Assembly: GCA_047921175.1 (NCBI GenBank)
Contig: JBLRWQ010000031.1
Span: 1 to 34,598, forward strand
Origin: T1Sed10-7 sp047921175
Lineage (GTDB): Bacteria; Actinomycetota; Nitriliruptoria; Nitriliruptorales; Nitriliruptoraceae
Length of the DNA stretch: 34,598 bases
Direction: 5' to 3'
Shown: piece by piece, positions 1 to 7,852 of the stretch
How the letters are laid out: each line of letters opens with the position of its first letter
How positions within the stretch are numbered: position 1 is the first letter of the stretch
The notes under the pieces: model-generated
What the model saw: only the letters and a program-made list of their open reading frames with translations
What the model was told of the DNA's origin: nothing
Database searches by the model: none
Position numbers and translations under genes: made by a program

Positions 1-310
1 GTGCCATGCCGTCCGGACAGCTTGAGCGCATCGGCGCATCGCTGCGCGCGGGGTCGGATGGGAAGACCCCCACGCGCAAGGATTTCGACGATGCCTGGAT
101 CGCCTCGCTCGACCAGCGCGGCGAACCGACGGTCCACACCCGCGCCAACAGCAACGATTTCGAGCACATCGGCATGCCCGTCGGCGGTATCGGCGCCGGG
201 CTGCTCTATCTGGGCGGCGACGGCAAGCTCTGGTGGTGGGATATTTTCAACCGCCCGCTGACCGGCATCGAACCACGCCAAATCCAGTACAAGGGGCGGT
301 CCTGGCACGG
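1..310 (+). other. N-terminal fragment of a GH116 (GBA2-type glucosylceramidase/beta-glucosidase) gene
   Basis: The first about 100 codons of the ORF that enters from the left edge read like the conserved N-terminal domain of GH116 enzymes: FEHIGMPVGGIGAGLLYLGG followed by DGKLWWWDIFN at roughly residues 52-82. The resemblance stops near base 300, where the same frame continues into an unrelated membrane protein. By hand count the first 300 bases are about 66% GC and the next 300 about 75%. The frame is open at base 3, so the ATG at base 6 need not be the start. I infer that this is foreign sequence joined to the contig, most likely an assembly chimera. A genuine recombination scar is the alternative. 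The exact right boundary is uncertain, somewhere between about 285 and 345. Confidence 0.6.
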
Positions 311-1268
311 CCTGCCGCCGGGCCGCCTGCTGGGTCGGCGCTACGCGCTGCTGGCCGTCCTGGGCGGGCTGCACGCGCTGCTGCTGTTCTCCGGCGACAT
401 CCTGCTGCTCTACGCCGTCACCGGGTTCGTGCTGCTGGCCTTCGTCACGACGCCGCCGAGGACGCTGATCCGGGTCGGCCTCGGGGTCGTGGGGCTGCTC
501 GCGGTCGTCGTCGCCGCCGCCTCCGCGATCGGTGCGCTCGCCCCGACGACGGCCGGCGGGCCCGACGATCCGGTCACCGCCTGGATCGAGGGCTTCTTCG
601 CCGGCCGCGCCGAGGCCACCACCATGGCGTTCACGACCGGCAGCACCGGCGAGGTGCTGGCCGCCCGGGCCATCGAGGCGCTCGCGGTGCAGACCGGGCA
701 GGCCGTGGCGCTGCCGTGGCTGCTCGGGCTGTTCCTGCTCGGGATGGCCGCGACCCGGACCGGCCTGGTCGCCGACCTGGCCGGCCACCGGCCGCTGCTC
801 CGGCGGCTCGCGCTCGTCGGGCTCGGGCTCGGCCTGCCACTCAACCTGCCGCTCGGCCTGGCCGGCCCGCTGGGGCTCGCGACCGGCACCGGCGCGGCAG
901 CACCGGGCCCGGCGCTGGCCGCGGCGACCTCGTTCGCGGAGTTCGCCGGTGCGCCGCTGCTCGCGGTCGGCTACCTCGCCGGCCACGCCCTGCTGGCGCT
1001 GCGGTTCGGGACGTTCGGCCCGCTGGTCGCGGTCGGCCGCATGGCCCTGACCGCCTACCTCACCCAGTCGGTCGTGGCGGCGGTGGTGTTCGTCGGGTTC
1101 GGCACCTACGGGACCTGGACCGCCACGAGCTCCCTGCTCGTCGTCGCCGGGACCTGGGCGCTGCTGCTGGTCGCCTGCCCGCTCTGGCTTCGGTGGTTCC
1201 GCTTCGGGCCGGTCGAGTGGCTCTGGCGGGCCGCGACCTACCGGGAGCGCCCGCCGCTGCGCCGTTGA
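6..1268 (+). CDS. DUF418-family membrane protein, 5' part replaced by GH116 sequence (chimeric ORF)
   Basis: From about base 320 the protein is a strongly hydrophobic, multi-helix membrane protein with the DUF418 signature: a GGLHALLLFSGDILLLYAVTG-like stretch near residues 118-138, several further helices, and a C-terminal VGRMALTAYLTQS helix followed by PLWLRWFRFGPVEWLWRAAT. DUF418 proteins are usually about 400 residues and begin with a further pair of helices. Those are missing here and replaced by a soluble GH116-like segment, so the intact gene probably started upstream on another molecule. The family is annotated as putative transporters, but substrate and function are unknown. The stop at 1266-1268 lies 7 bases from the convergent ackA stop. 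The family call is secure for the C-terminal 310 residues; the ORF as a whole is probably not a real protein. Confidence 0.65.
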   Translation: MPSGQLERIGASLRAGSDGKTPTRKDFDDAWIASLDQRGEPTVHTRANSNDFEHIGMPVGGIGAGLLYLGGDGKLWWWDIFNRPLTGIEPRQIQYKGRSWHGLPPGRLLGRRYALLAVLGGLHALLLFSGDILLLYAVTGFVLLAFVTTPPRTLIRVGLGVVGLLAVVVAAASAIGALAPTTAGGPDDPVTAWIEGFFAGRAEATTMAFTTGSTGEVLAARAIEALAVQTGQAVALPWLLGLFLLGMAATRTGLVADLAGHRPLLRRLALVGLGLGLPLNLPLGLAGPLGLATGTGAAAPGPALAAATSFAEFAGAPLLAVGYLAGHALLALRFGTFGPLVAVGRMALTAYLTQSVVAAVVFVGFGTYGTWTATSSLLVVAGTWALLLVACPLWLRWFRFGPVEWLWRAATYRERPPLRR

Positions 1269-1275
1269 CCGCCAC

Positions 1276-2490
1276 TCACCCGCGGACGGCCAGCAACGTC
1301 TCCTCGGCGATCTCGCGCTCCTCGTCCGTGGCCACCACCAGTACCGCGACGGCGCTGTCGTCGGCATGGACCGGGATGATCCCGTCGGGGGCCGTGGCCG
1401 CGCGCTGCCCGTCGTTGCGGCCGGCATCGAGCCGGATCCCGAGCACCTCGAGGTCGGCGCAGACCGCGGCCCGCACGGTGTCGGAGTTCTCCCCCACCCC
1501 GGCGGTGAACACGACCGCGTCCAGCCGCCCGAGCACCGCCGCGTAGGCGCCGAGGTACTTGCGGATGCGATGCACGTAGACGTCCAGGGCCAGCTGTGCC
1601 CGCTCGTCCCCGGCGGCCGCGCGGTCCTCGATCGTGCGCAGGTCGTTCTCCCCACACAGGCCCTTGAGCCCGCTCTCACGGTTGAGGATCCGCTCCACCT
1701 CGTCGGGCGCCATGCCGGCCTCGCGGATCAGGTGGAAGATCACGGCCGGGTCCAGGTCCCCCGACCGCGTCCCCATCACCAGCCCCTCGAGCGGGGACAG
1801 CCCCATGGAGGTCTCGACGCTGCGGCCGCCGTCGACCGCGGTCATCGAGGCGCCGTTGCCGAGGTGGAGCGTGACGAGCTTCACGTCCGCGATGTCGCGC
1901 CCCAGCGCCTCCGCAGCACGACGGGCGACGTAGGCGTGGGAGGTGCCGTGGAAGCCGTAGCGGCGCACGCCGTAGCCCTCCAGCAGCGCCTCCGGCACGG
2001 CGTAGTGGTACGCGGACGGCGGCAGGGTGGCGTGGAAGGCGGTGTCGAACACCGCGACGTTGGTGAGCTCCGGCTTGAGCTCGCGTGCCACCTCGATGCC
2101 CGTGAGGTTGGCCGGGTTGTGCAGCGGCGCGAGCGGGATCTGGGCCTCGATGCGAGCCAGCACCGCGTCGTCGATCACCGTCGGTGCGGTGAACTCCGCG
2201 CCGCCGTGGACCACCCGGTGCCCGATGGCGATGAGGTCATCCGCAAGCCCGGCGCCCTCGAGCTGGGCCACGATCCACCGGAACCCCGCGGCGTGGTCGG
2301 GTACCGGGGCGTCGTCGTCCTGCGCGGTGGTGCTGCCGTCCGGGGCGACCACGACCTGCTCCGCATGGCCGACCGTCTCCCCGATGCGTTCCACGAGCCC
2401 GCGGGCAGCCAGCCGCAACCCGTCGGCCGCGTCATCGAACAGGCGGTACTTGATGGACGAGCTGCCGGAGTTGAGGACGAGGACCTGCAC
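1276..2490 (-). CDS. ackA: acetate kinase
   Basis: This 404-residue cytoplasmic protein is of normal length for acetate kinase, which interconverts acetyl phosphate plus ADP with acetate plus ATP. Family signatures are visible: LVLNSGSSSIKYRLFD at the N-terminus, FDTAFHATLPPSAYHYAVP, and RRYGFHGTSHAYVARRA in the middle, with LHLGNGASMTAVDGG and FTAGVGENS further on. The start is a GTG at 2490, with AGGAG at 2496-2500 five bases upstream. It lies 74 bases downstream of pta on the same strand and is presumably cotranscribed with it. Together they form the overflow/acetate-utilisation route between acetyl-CoA and acetate. Confidence 0.97.
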   Translation of the reverse strand: MQVLVLNSGSSSIKYRLFDDAADGLRLAARGLVERIGETVGHAEQVVVAPDGSTTAQDDDAPVPDHAAGFRWIVAQLEGAGLADDLIAIGHRVVHGGAEFTAPTVIDDAVLARIEAQIPLAPLHNPANLTGIEVARELKPELTNVAVFDTAFHATLPPSAYHYAVPEALLEGYGVRRYGFHGTSHAYVARRAAEALGRDIADVKLVTLHLGNGASMTAVDGGRSVETSMGLSPLEGLVMGTRSGDLDPAVIFHLIREAGMAPDEVERILNRESGLKGLCGENDLRTIEDRAAAGDERAQLALDVYVHRIRKYLGAYAAVLGRLDAVVFTAGVGENSDTVRAAVCADLEVLGIRLDAGRNDGQRAATAPDGIIPVHADDSAVAVLVVATDEEREIAEETLLAVRG

Positions 2491-2564
2491 GGGGGCTCCT
2501 GTGGTGGTGGCGTCGAGGTGGCGGGGGGATGCAGCGCGGCGGGACGATCGGTGCGGTCGGGAGA

Positions 2565-4646
2565 TCAGATCTGCGCCTGGACGGCGGTGATCGTGACGGT
2601 GTTGACGATGTCGTCGACCAGGCAGCCGCGGGACAGGTCGTTGACCGGCTTGTTCAGCCCCTGCAGCACCGGACCGATGGCGTCCGCACCGGAGGAGCGC
2701 TGCACCGCCTTGTAGGTGTTGTTGCCGGTGTTGAGGTCGGGGAAGATGAACACGGTCGCGTGCCCGGCGACGGTCGAGCCCGGCAGCTTGGCCGCCCCGA
2801 CCCCGGCGTCGATCGCGGCGTCGTACTGGATCGGGCCCTCCACCTCGAGGTCGGGCCGGCGCTCGCGCACGAGCGCGGTGGCCTCCCGGACCCGCTCGAC
2901 GGCCCGGCCCTTGCCGGACTCACCGGTGGAGTAGGACAGCATCGCGATCTTCGGGGGGATCCCGAACGCGGCGGCGGTCTCCGCGGAGCTGATGGCGATG
3001 TCGGCGAGGCCCTCGGCGTCCGGTTCCGGGTTGACGGCGCAGTCGCCGTAGACCAGCACGCGGTCCGTGAGCGCCATGAAGAACACCGACGACACGATCG
3101 ACACGCCCGGCTTGGTCTTGATGATCTCGAAGGAGGGCCGGATCGTGTGCTGGGTGGTGTGGGCGGCGCCGGAGACCATGCCGTCGGCCAGCCCGCGGTG
3201 GACCAGCATGGTCCCGAAGTAGCTCACGTCCAGCATCGACTCGCGGGCGAACTCGAGGGTGATGCCCTTGTGGGCGCGCAGCTGGAGGTACTCCTGGGCG
3301 AAGTCCTCCGCCAGGTCCGACTCGGCCGGGTCGATGAGCTGGACCCGGCTGAGGTCCACCCCGAGGCCGTCGGCCTTGGCCCGGACCACCTCGAGGTCGC
3401 CGAGCAGGGTCAGGTCGACGACGTTGCGGCGCAGCAGCACCTCGGTGGCGCGCAGGATCCGCTCGTCCTCGCCCTCGGGCAGCACGATGCGCTTGCGGTC
3501 CGAGCGGGCCCGCTGGAGCAGCTCGTACTCGAACATCAACGGGGTGACCCGTTCGGTCCGGGCCACCTCGATGCGCTCCTCGAGCACCGAGGTGTCGACA
3601 TGCTCCTCGAACACCCCGAGCGCCGTCTCGATCTTGCGCTGGTTGCCCGGGCGCATGATGGCGGGCACCGCCGCGACCCGCTGCGCCGTGGTCCAGGTGT
3701 CGGTCGCGACGGACAGGATCGGCAGGCTCAGCTCCCCGAGCCCATCGAGGAGCCGCTCGAGGTTCGGGTGGAGGGGGAACCCGCCGGTCAGCATCAGGGC
3801 GGCGATGTTGTCGAAGGTGCTGGCCGAGCGTGCCAGCAGGGTCCCGGCGATCACGTCGGGCCGGTCGCCCGGGGTGATCACCAGCACCCCTTCGTGGAGA
3901 TGGTCGAGCACGTTCGGCAGGCTCATCGCCGCGATCTTGATGCCCGTCACCTCGCGGTCGAGGTCGGCGACGGAGCCGGCGAGCTGGTCGGCGTCGAGCG
4001 CGTCGACGATCTCCCGCACGGTCGGCTTGGCCAGCATCGGGACCTCGGGCAGGACCCACACCGGCTCCGGCACGTCCGCGGCTGTGACCGCGGTCCGCAC
4101 GTCCGCCAGCACGGCCGTGGCGACCCGGTTGATCACGATGGCCGCGATGGTGCAGCCCTCCGCCACCAGCGACTCACGGGCGAGGTGGAGGGCGTCGAGC
4201 ACGTCGTCGGGCAGCCGGCCGGCACCGTTGACCACCGCCAGCACGGGGGCACCGAGGTGGTTGGCGATCTGCGCGTTGACATCGAACTCGATCGCGGCGG
4301 CCGCGCCGGTGTACTCCGAGCCGTCGTAGAGCACGAAGGGGTAGCGGCGCTCCAGCTCCTGGGCGGCGTCGAGGATGTCCTTGAAGACCTCCTCGCCGCG
4401 CCCCTCGGAGAAGCGCTCCGCCACCTGGTCGGAGCCGAGCACCGCCATCTCGCTGGCCTCGAGGTCGAGGTCGTAGCGGCGCCGGATCAGCTCGATGCGC
4501 TGGTCCGGCTCCTTGCTGGAGGGCACCACCGGCCGCAGGTAGCCGACCTGGCCCAACCGTCGGGTCAGCAGCTCCATCAACCCGAGGGTGACCAGGGAGC
4601 GGCCCGCACGGGGCTCCAGGGAGGCGAGGTAGAGACGGTTGGCCAC
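2565..4646 (-). CDS. pta: phosphate acetyltransferase, long form with N-terminal regulatory domains
   Basis: This 693-residue protein matches the long Pta type. The N-terminal part resembles a P-loop/dethiobiotin-synthetase-like domain (LASLEPRAGRSLVTLGLMEL), a DRTGG-type middle domain follows, and the last about 330 residues are the PTA_PTB catalytic domain (RIVLPEGEDERILRAT, YGDCAVNPEPDAEGLADIA, LSYSTGESGKG, FPDLNTGNNTYK). It transfers acetyl between CoA and phosphate. The start is a GTG at 4646. It is divergent from the potassium-channel gene across a 150-base intergenic region and probably leads a pta-ackA operon. The long form is known in several bacteria to be allosterically controlled through the N-terminal domains; that is family knowledge and not visible here. 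Confidence 0.96.
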   Translation of the reverse strand: MANRLYLASLEPRAGRSLVTLGLMELLTRRLGQVGYLRPVVPSSKEPDQRIELIRRRYDLDLEASEMAVLGSDQVAERFSEGRGEEVFKDILDAAQELERRYPFVLYDGSEYTGAAAAIEFDVNAQIANHLGAPVLAVVNGAGRLPDDVLDALHLARESLVAEGCTIAAIVINRVATAVLADVRTAVTAADVPEPVWVLPEVPMLAKPTVREIVDALDADQLAGSVADLDREVTGIKIAAMSLPNVLDHLHEGVLVITPGDRPDVIAGTLLARSASTFDNIAALMLTGGFPLHPNLERLLDGLGELSLPILSVATDTWTTAQRVAAVPAIMRPGNQRKIETALGVFEEHVDTSVLEERIEVARTERVTPLMFEYELLQRARSDRKRIVLPEGEDERILRATEVLLRRNVVDLTLLGDLEVVRAKADGLGVDLSRVQLIDPAESDLAEDFAQEYLQLRAHKGITLEFARESMLDVSYFGTMLVHRGLADGMVSGAAHTTQHTIRPSFEIIKTKPGVSIVSSVFFMALTDRVLVYGDCAVNPEPDAEGLADIAISSAETAAAFGIPPKIAMLSYSTGESGKGRAVERVREATALVRERRPDLEVEGPIQYDAAIDAGVGAAKLPGSTVAGHATVFIFPDLNTGNNTYKAVQRSSGADAIGPVLQGLNKPVNDLSRGCLVDDIVNTVTITAVQAQI

Positions 4647-4677
4647 GGTTGACCCCAGGGCTCGGCGACGGTTCGAC

Positions 4678-4705
4678 CACGTAGCACGACAGGCCTTGAG
4701 TCAAG
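4678..4705 (-). promoter_or_regulatory. candidate pta promoter overlapped by a short palindrome
   Basis: On the minus strand TTGACT (4699-4704) and TACGTG (4678-4683) are separated by 15 bases. This is a tolerable but short-spaced -35/-10 pair for pta. An 11-base palindrome, CTTGAGTCAAG (4695-4705), covers the -35 element and could be an operator half-turn. Both are visible in the sequence; the function is inferred and weak. Confidence 0.3.
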
Positions 4706-4733
4706 CAGTCGCCAGACCCGTGCGCCGAGGGAC

Positions 4734-4739
4734 TACCGT
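4734..4739 (+). promoter_or_regulatory. candidate -10 element (TACCGT) for the potassium-channel gene
   Basis: TACCGT lies in the pta/channel intergenic region, 57 bases before the GTG at 4797. It fits the TAnnnT pattern seen before most transcription units in this window. No convincing -35 is visible. Confidence 0.4.
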
Positions 4740-4796
4740 GCCGGCTCCTCAGGGTCGAAAGGTGGGGGTATCGAGGCGGTCCGCGCGCGGGTCCCG

Positions 4797-5768
4797 GTGC
4801 CGGAACGGGCACCGTTGCTCGCGCTGTCCCGCCGCATCGCGATCGCGGTCGGTCTGCTGGTCGTCGTCGCCGTGGCCGTGGTGGCGACCCGTGGCGGCTA
4901 CGTCGACGAGGTGGACGGCCACGTCAGCTTCCTCGACGCCCTCTACTACGCGTCGGTGACCGTGACGACCACGGGCTACGGCGACATCACCCCCGTCACC
5001 CCCGCGGCGCGCCTGACGGCCCTGCTCGTGATCACCCCGGCGCGGGTGGCCTTCCTGCTCGTGGTCGTGGGGACCACGGTGGAGCTGCTGACCGACCGCT
5101 GGCGCGAGACCCTGCGCCACGACCGATGGAGCCGACGCGTGCGCGACCACCACCTCATCTGCGGCTACGGCGTCAAGGGACGCAGTGCTGCCCGGGCACT
5201 GCAGGACGGTGGCGACGCGGGGGAGATCGTGGTGGTCGAGCTCGATCCGGACACCGCGGAGGAGGCCAACCGGGACGGTTACACGGTGATCACGGGGGAC
5301 GCCTCACGGACCCGGACGTTGCTGGAGGCCCACGTCGAGCGGGCCCGGTCCGTGATCGTCGCACCGGAGCGCGACGACGCGGCCGTGCTGATCACCCTCA
5401 CCGCCCGGGAGCTCGCACCCGACGCGACCATCGTGGCTTCGGTCCGCGAGCAGGAGAACGCGCACCTGCTCAAGCAGTCCGGCGCGGATGCGGTGGTGGT
5501 CTCCTCGGCGACGGCCGGCCGGCTGCTCGGGGTGACGAGCCGGAACCCGCGCGTGGCCGCGGTGGTCACCGACCTGCTGCACACCTCCCGGGGACTGGTG
5601 CTGACCGAACGGGAGGTCGAGCCCGACGAGATCGGCAAGCCCGCACGCGCGGCCCGGGGCGTGGTGCTCGCGGTGGTCCGCCACGGCACCCTGCTGCGCT
5701 ACGACGACCCGGCCGTCAAGGAGCTGCTCCCCGGCGACCAGCTGCTCGGGCTGCCCGAGGCGGACTGA
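4797..5768 (+). CDS. potassium channel protein, two TM segments plus RCK (TrkA-N/TrkA-C)
   Basis: This 323-residue protein has a first TM helix at about residues 12-30, a pore loop with the K+ selectivity filter TTGYGD (T58-D63), and a second TM helix at about 72-95. A cytoplasmic TrkA-N/RCK domain follows, beginning at GYGVKG (123-128), with a Rossmann-type nucleotide site and acidic VVVELD, and a C-terminal TrkA-C-like domain. The architecture is that of MthK/Kch-type channels gated by ligand binding to the RCK ring. The GTG start at 4797 has no obvious Shine-Dalgarno directly upstream. The AGGTGGGG at about 4760 is too far away and has no start codon near it, so the N-terminus is uncertain by a few residues. 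No partner gene is adjacent. Confidence 0.9.
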   Translation: MPERAPLLALSRRIAIAVGLLVVVAVAVVATRGGYVDEVDGHVSFLDALYYASVTVTTTGYGDITPVTPAARLTALLVITPARVAFLLVVVGTTVELLTDRWRETLRHDRWSRRVRDHHLICGYGVKGRSAARALQDGGDAGEIVVVELDPDTAEEANRDGYTVITGDASRTRTLLEAHVERARSVIVAPERDDAAVLITLTARELAPDATIVASVREQENAHLLKQSGADAVVVSSATAGRLLGVTSRNPRVAAVVTDLLHTSRGLVLTEREVEPDEIGKPARAARGVVLAVVRHGTLLRYDDPAVKELLPGDQLLGLPEAD

Positions 5769-5773
5769 GGCGA

Positions 5774-5785
5774 CGGGCCGGCCCG
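5774..5785. terminator. GC palindrome after the channel gene
   Basis: A perfect 12-base palindrome, CGGGCCGGCCCG, starts 6 bases after the channel stop and is followed by a C-run rather than a T-run. It may act as a weak terminator; support is limited to the symmetry and position. Confidence 0.25.
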
Positions 5786-5818
5786 CCCCCCGGTGCCGAG
5801 ACGCAGCGGTCCCTGCCC

Positions 5819-5824
5819 TAGGCT
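5819..5824 (+). promoter_or_regulatory. candidate -10 element (TAGGCT) for ilvC
   Basis: TAGGCT sits 34 bases before the ilvC ATG and matches the TAGGCT found before two other transcription units in this window. No -35 consensus is recognisable. Confidence 0.45.
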
Positions 5825-5857
5825 CCGCGCCTGGACCCGCTCAAGGAGACCTCCCGC

Positions 5858-6865
5858 ATGGCCACGATCCTCTACGACGACGACGCCGACCTGTCCCTGA
5901 TCCAGGGCCGCAAGGTCGCCGTGCTCGGCTACGGCAGCCAGGGCCACGCCCACAGCCTGAACCTGCGCGATTCCGGGGTGGACGTCCGGGTGGGGCTGCG
6001 CGAGGGGTCGCCGTCGTGGACCCGGGCCGAGGAGCAGGGGCTGAAGGTCCTGCCCACCAACGAGGCGGCCGCCGAGGCGGACGTGATCGTGCTCCTCGCC
6101 CCCGACACGGCCCAGAAGGGCATGTGGGAGTCCGGTCTCCGCGAGGCCGTCACGGCGGGGAACGCGCTCGTGTTCGGGCACGGGTTCAACATCCACTACG
6201 GCCTGATCGAGGCGCCCGAGGGCGTGGACGTGCTGCTGGTCGCGCCGAAGTCCCCCGGGCACATCGCGCGCCGGACCTACGAGCAGGGCCAGGGCGTGCC
6301 CGGGCTCGTCGCGGTCCACCAGGACGCCACCGGGTCCGCGCTCGAGCTCGGACGCTCCTACGCGAAGGGCATGGGCCTGACCCGGGCGGGGCTGCTCGAG
6401 ACCACCTTCGCCGAGGAGACCGAGACCGACCTGTTCGGCGAGCAGGCGGTGCTGTGCGGCGGGGTGTCCCACCTCGTCCAGGCCGGGTTCGAGACCCTGA
6501 CCGAGGCCGGCTACCAGCCTGAGGCGGCCTACTTCGAGTGCCTCCACGAGCTCAAGCTGATCGTGGACATGATGTACGAGGGCGGCATCTCCTGGATGCG
6601 CCACTCGATCTCCACCACCGCGGAGTACGGCGACTACGTCTCCGGCCCGCGGGTGATCGGTGAGGAGTCCAAGGCCGCGATGCGCCAGATCCTCGCGGAG
6701 ATCCAGGACGGCACCTTCGCCCGCAACTTCACCGCGGAGATCGAGGGCGGCGGGGCGTTCTTCGAGGCCAAGCGGGCCGAGGGCAAGCAGCACCCGATCG
6801 AGGTCGTCGGCCGCGAGCTACGCGCGATGATGCCGTTCATCGACGCGCCGACCGAGGAGTTCTGA
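5858..6865 (+). CDS. ilvC: ketol-acid reductoisomerase (class I)
   Basis: This 335-residue protein has the normal class I length. It catalyses the Mg2+-dependent alkyl migration and NADPH reduction that turn acetolactate or acetohydroxybutyrate into dihydroxy-acids for valine, isoleucine and leucine. The Rossmann motif GYGSQG is at residues 24-29, and the cofactor loop R48-E-G-S-P-S follows and suggests NADPH use. Later motifs include FGHGFNI, VAPKSPGH and TDLFGEQAVLCGG, then the helical knotted domain with CLHELKLIVDMMYEGG. AAGGAG at 5843-5848 is well placed for the ATG at 5858. It is not accompanied by ilvB, ilvN or leu genes and appears to be a single-gene unit. Confidence 0.97.
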   Translation: MATILYDDDADLSLIQGRKVAVLGYGSQGHAHSLNLRDSGVDVRVGLREGSPSWTRAEEQGLKVLPTNEAAAEADVIVLLAPDTAQKGMWESGLREAVTAGNALVFGHGFNIHYGLIEAPEGVDVLLVAPKSPGHIARRTYEQGQGVPGLVAVHQDATGSALELGRSYAKGMGLTRAGLLETTFAEETETDLFGEQAVLCGGVSHLVQAGFETLTEAGYQPEAAYFECLHELKLIVDMMYEGGISWMRHSISTTAEYGDYVSGPRVIGEESKAAMRQILAEIQDGTFARNFTAEIEGGGAFFEAKRAEGKQHPIEVVGRELRAMMPFIDAPTEEF

Positions 6866-6867
6866 CC

Positions 6868-6920
6868 CGGCCGGCCCGAAGGCCTCGGCCGCGCGCCCAG
6901 CCGGCTCCTCACCGAGCCGG
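6868..6920. terminator. hairpins between convergent ilvC and NAD(P)-binding gene
   Basis: Two inverted repeats lie at the convergence point. CGGCC/GGCC (6868-6876) pairs with GGCC/GGCCG (6881-6891) around a CGAA loop with a two-base bulge. CCGGCTC (6901-6907) pairs with GAGCCGG (6914-6920) and spans the stop codon of the minus-strand gene. Neither is followed by a T-run. They are plausible terminators for ilvC and possibly bidirectional. Confidence 0.45.
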
Positions 6921-7727
6921 GCTGGGCTCGGCCGGCTCGAGACCGGCGAAGGACCAGCCGTCCAGCAGGCGGCCGGCGGCCACCTCGCCGTCCTGGTCCC
7001 ACGGCCCGGCGAGCACGGCCGCCAGACGCTCGACGGCACGCGGCGCCGGCAGGCGACGGCCCACCCGGCTGGCGCGACCTCCGCTGCTGCCGGTGACCCG
7101 GTCGAGGTAGCCGACGACCGTGCGCGCGACCGGGCCGTCGGCGGCGACCACGAGATGGCCCGCAGGTGCGGCGGCCCGGGCACGGTCGAAGGCGACCACG
7201 AGCTCGAGCAGGTCCTCGACCCGCACCGGCCGGACCACGGCGGCCAGCAGCTCCGGCGCGAGGCCCGCGGTCAGCAGGGCGTCCCGCAGCCAGGCCGTGT
7301 CGACCAGCCCGACCCGCAGCACGATGGTCTGGCAGGGCACCCCGGCCAGCACCCGCTCCACCGCCGCCTTGGCCCGGCGCAGCGGCTCGTCGGCGTCGTC
7401 CGCCGCGCCGGGCAGCGAGAGCGCCACCAGGCGTCGGATGCCCGCCCCCGTCGCGGCACGGGCGACCACCTCGGCATCGGCGACCAGGCGGTCCGGCGTC
7501 GCGGTGGCGATCCCACCGCCGACGTGCACCAGGGTGTGGACGTCCTGCAGCGCCGCCTCGAGGCGTCCCTCGTCGTCCGCGCTGGCATGCGCGACGAACG
7601 CGCCCTGCGCACGCAGCGAACCGACGTCGCCGTCGGCGGTGACCCGGACCTCGCCGCCCTCCGCGAGGATCCGAGCGGCCACACGACGAGCGAGTGGGTG
7701 CTGGGCGGCGGTCACGAGCACGGGCAT
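6909..7727 (-). CDS. atypical NAD(P)-binding (NmrA/SDR-like) protein
   Basis: This 272-residue protein looks like an atypical short-chain dehydrogenase. It starts MPVLVTAAQHPLARRVAARI, and further elements include a DVHTLVHVGGG segment, VARAATGAGIRRLVALS and an RVGLVD-like strand. The glycine-rich loop usual in extended SDRs (TGATG-like) is replaced by TAAQHP, and no YxxxK catalytic pair is evident. It may therefore bind a cofactor poorly or act as a regulator. The likely -10, TAGCCT, lies only 6 bases before the ATG, so the mRNA is probably leaderless. It is convergent with ilvC, and its substrate cannot be guessed. Confidence 0.7.
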   Translation of the reverse strand: MPVLVTAAQHPLARRVAARILAEGGEVRVTADGDVGSLRAQGAFVAHASADDEGRLEAALQDVHTLVHVGGGIATATPDRLVADAEVVARAATGAGIRRLVALSLPGAADDADEPLRRAKAAVERVLAGVPCQTIVLRVGLVDTAWLRDALLTAGLAPELLAAVVRPVRVEDLLELVVAFDRARAAAPAGHLVVAADGPVARTVVGYLDRVTGSSGGRASRVGRRLPAPRAVERLAAVLAGPWDQDGEVAAGRLLDGWSFAGLEPAEPSPAR

Positions 7728-7733
7728 GGCCTG

Positions 7734-7739
7734 AGGCTA
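7734..7739 (-). promoter_or_regulatory. candidate -10 element (TAGCCT) for a leaderless transcript
   Basis: On the minus strand TAGCCT is followed by six bases and then the ATG of the NAD(P)-binding gene. The expected transcription start therefore falls at or next to the A of ATG. Confidence 0.5.
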
Positions 7740-7802
7740 GCGACGCATCCCGGCCCCGATCGACGGCGGGTCGCCCGTGACCGAGGGGGCGCGGCGCCGC
7801 CG

Positions 7803-7808
7803 TACCCT
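7803..7808 (+). promoter_or_regulatory. candidate -10 element (TACCCT)
   Basis: TACCCT sits 44 bases before the GTG at 7853, with the divergent gene on the other side. It could drive the small conserved gene and the SCO1 gene that follows. Confidence 0.4.
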
Positions 7809-7852
7809 GGGCGCAGCACGGTCCCTGGGCGCGGAACGGACGGGAGGGCACG

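Noticed and set aside
2529..4652. Long plus-strand open frame opposite pta
   Set aside because: It is antisense to a clear pta gene, and its composition is the His/Asp/Gly/Val-rich pattern typical of reverse-frame reading of GC-rich genes. No domain was recognised.
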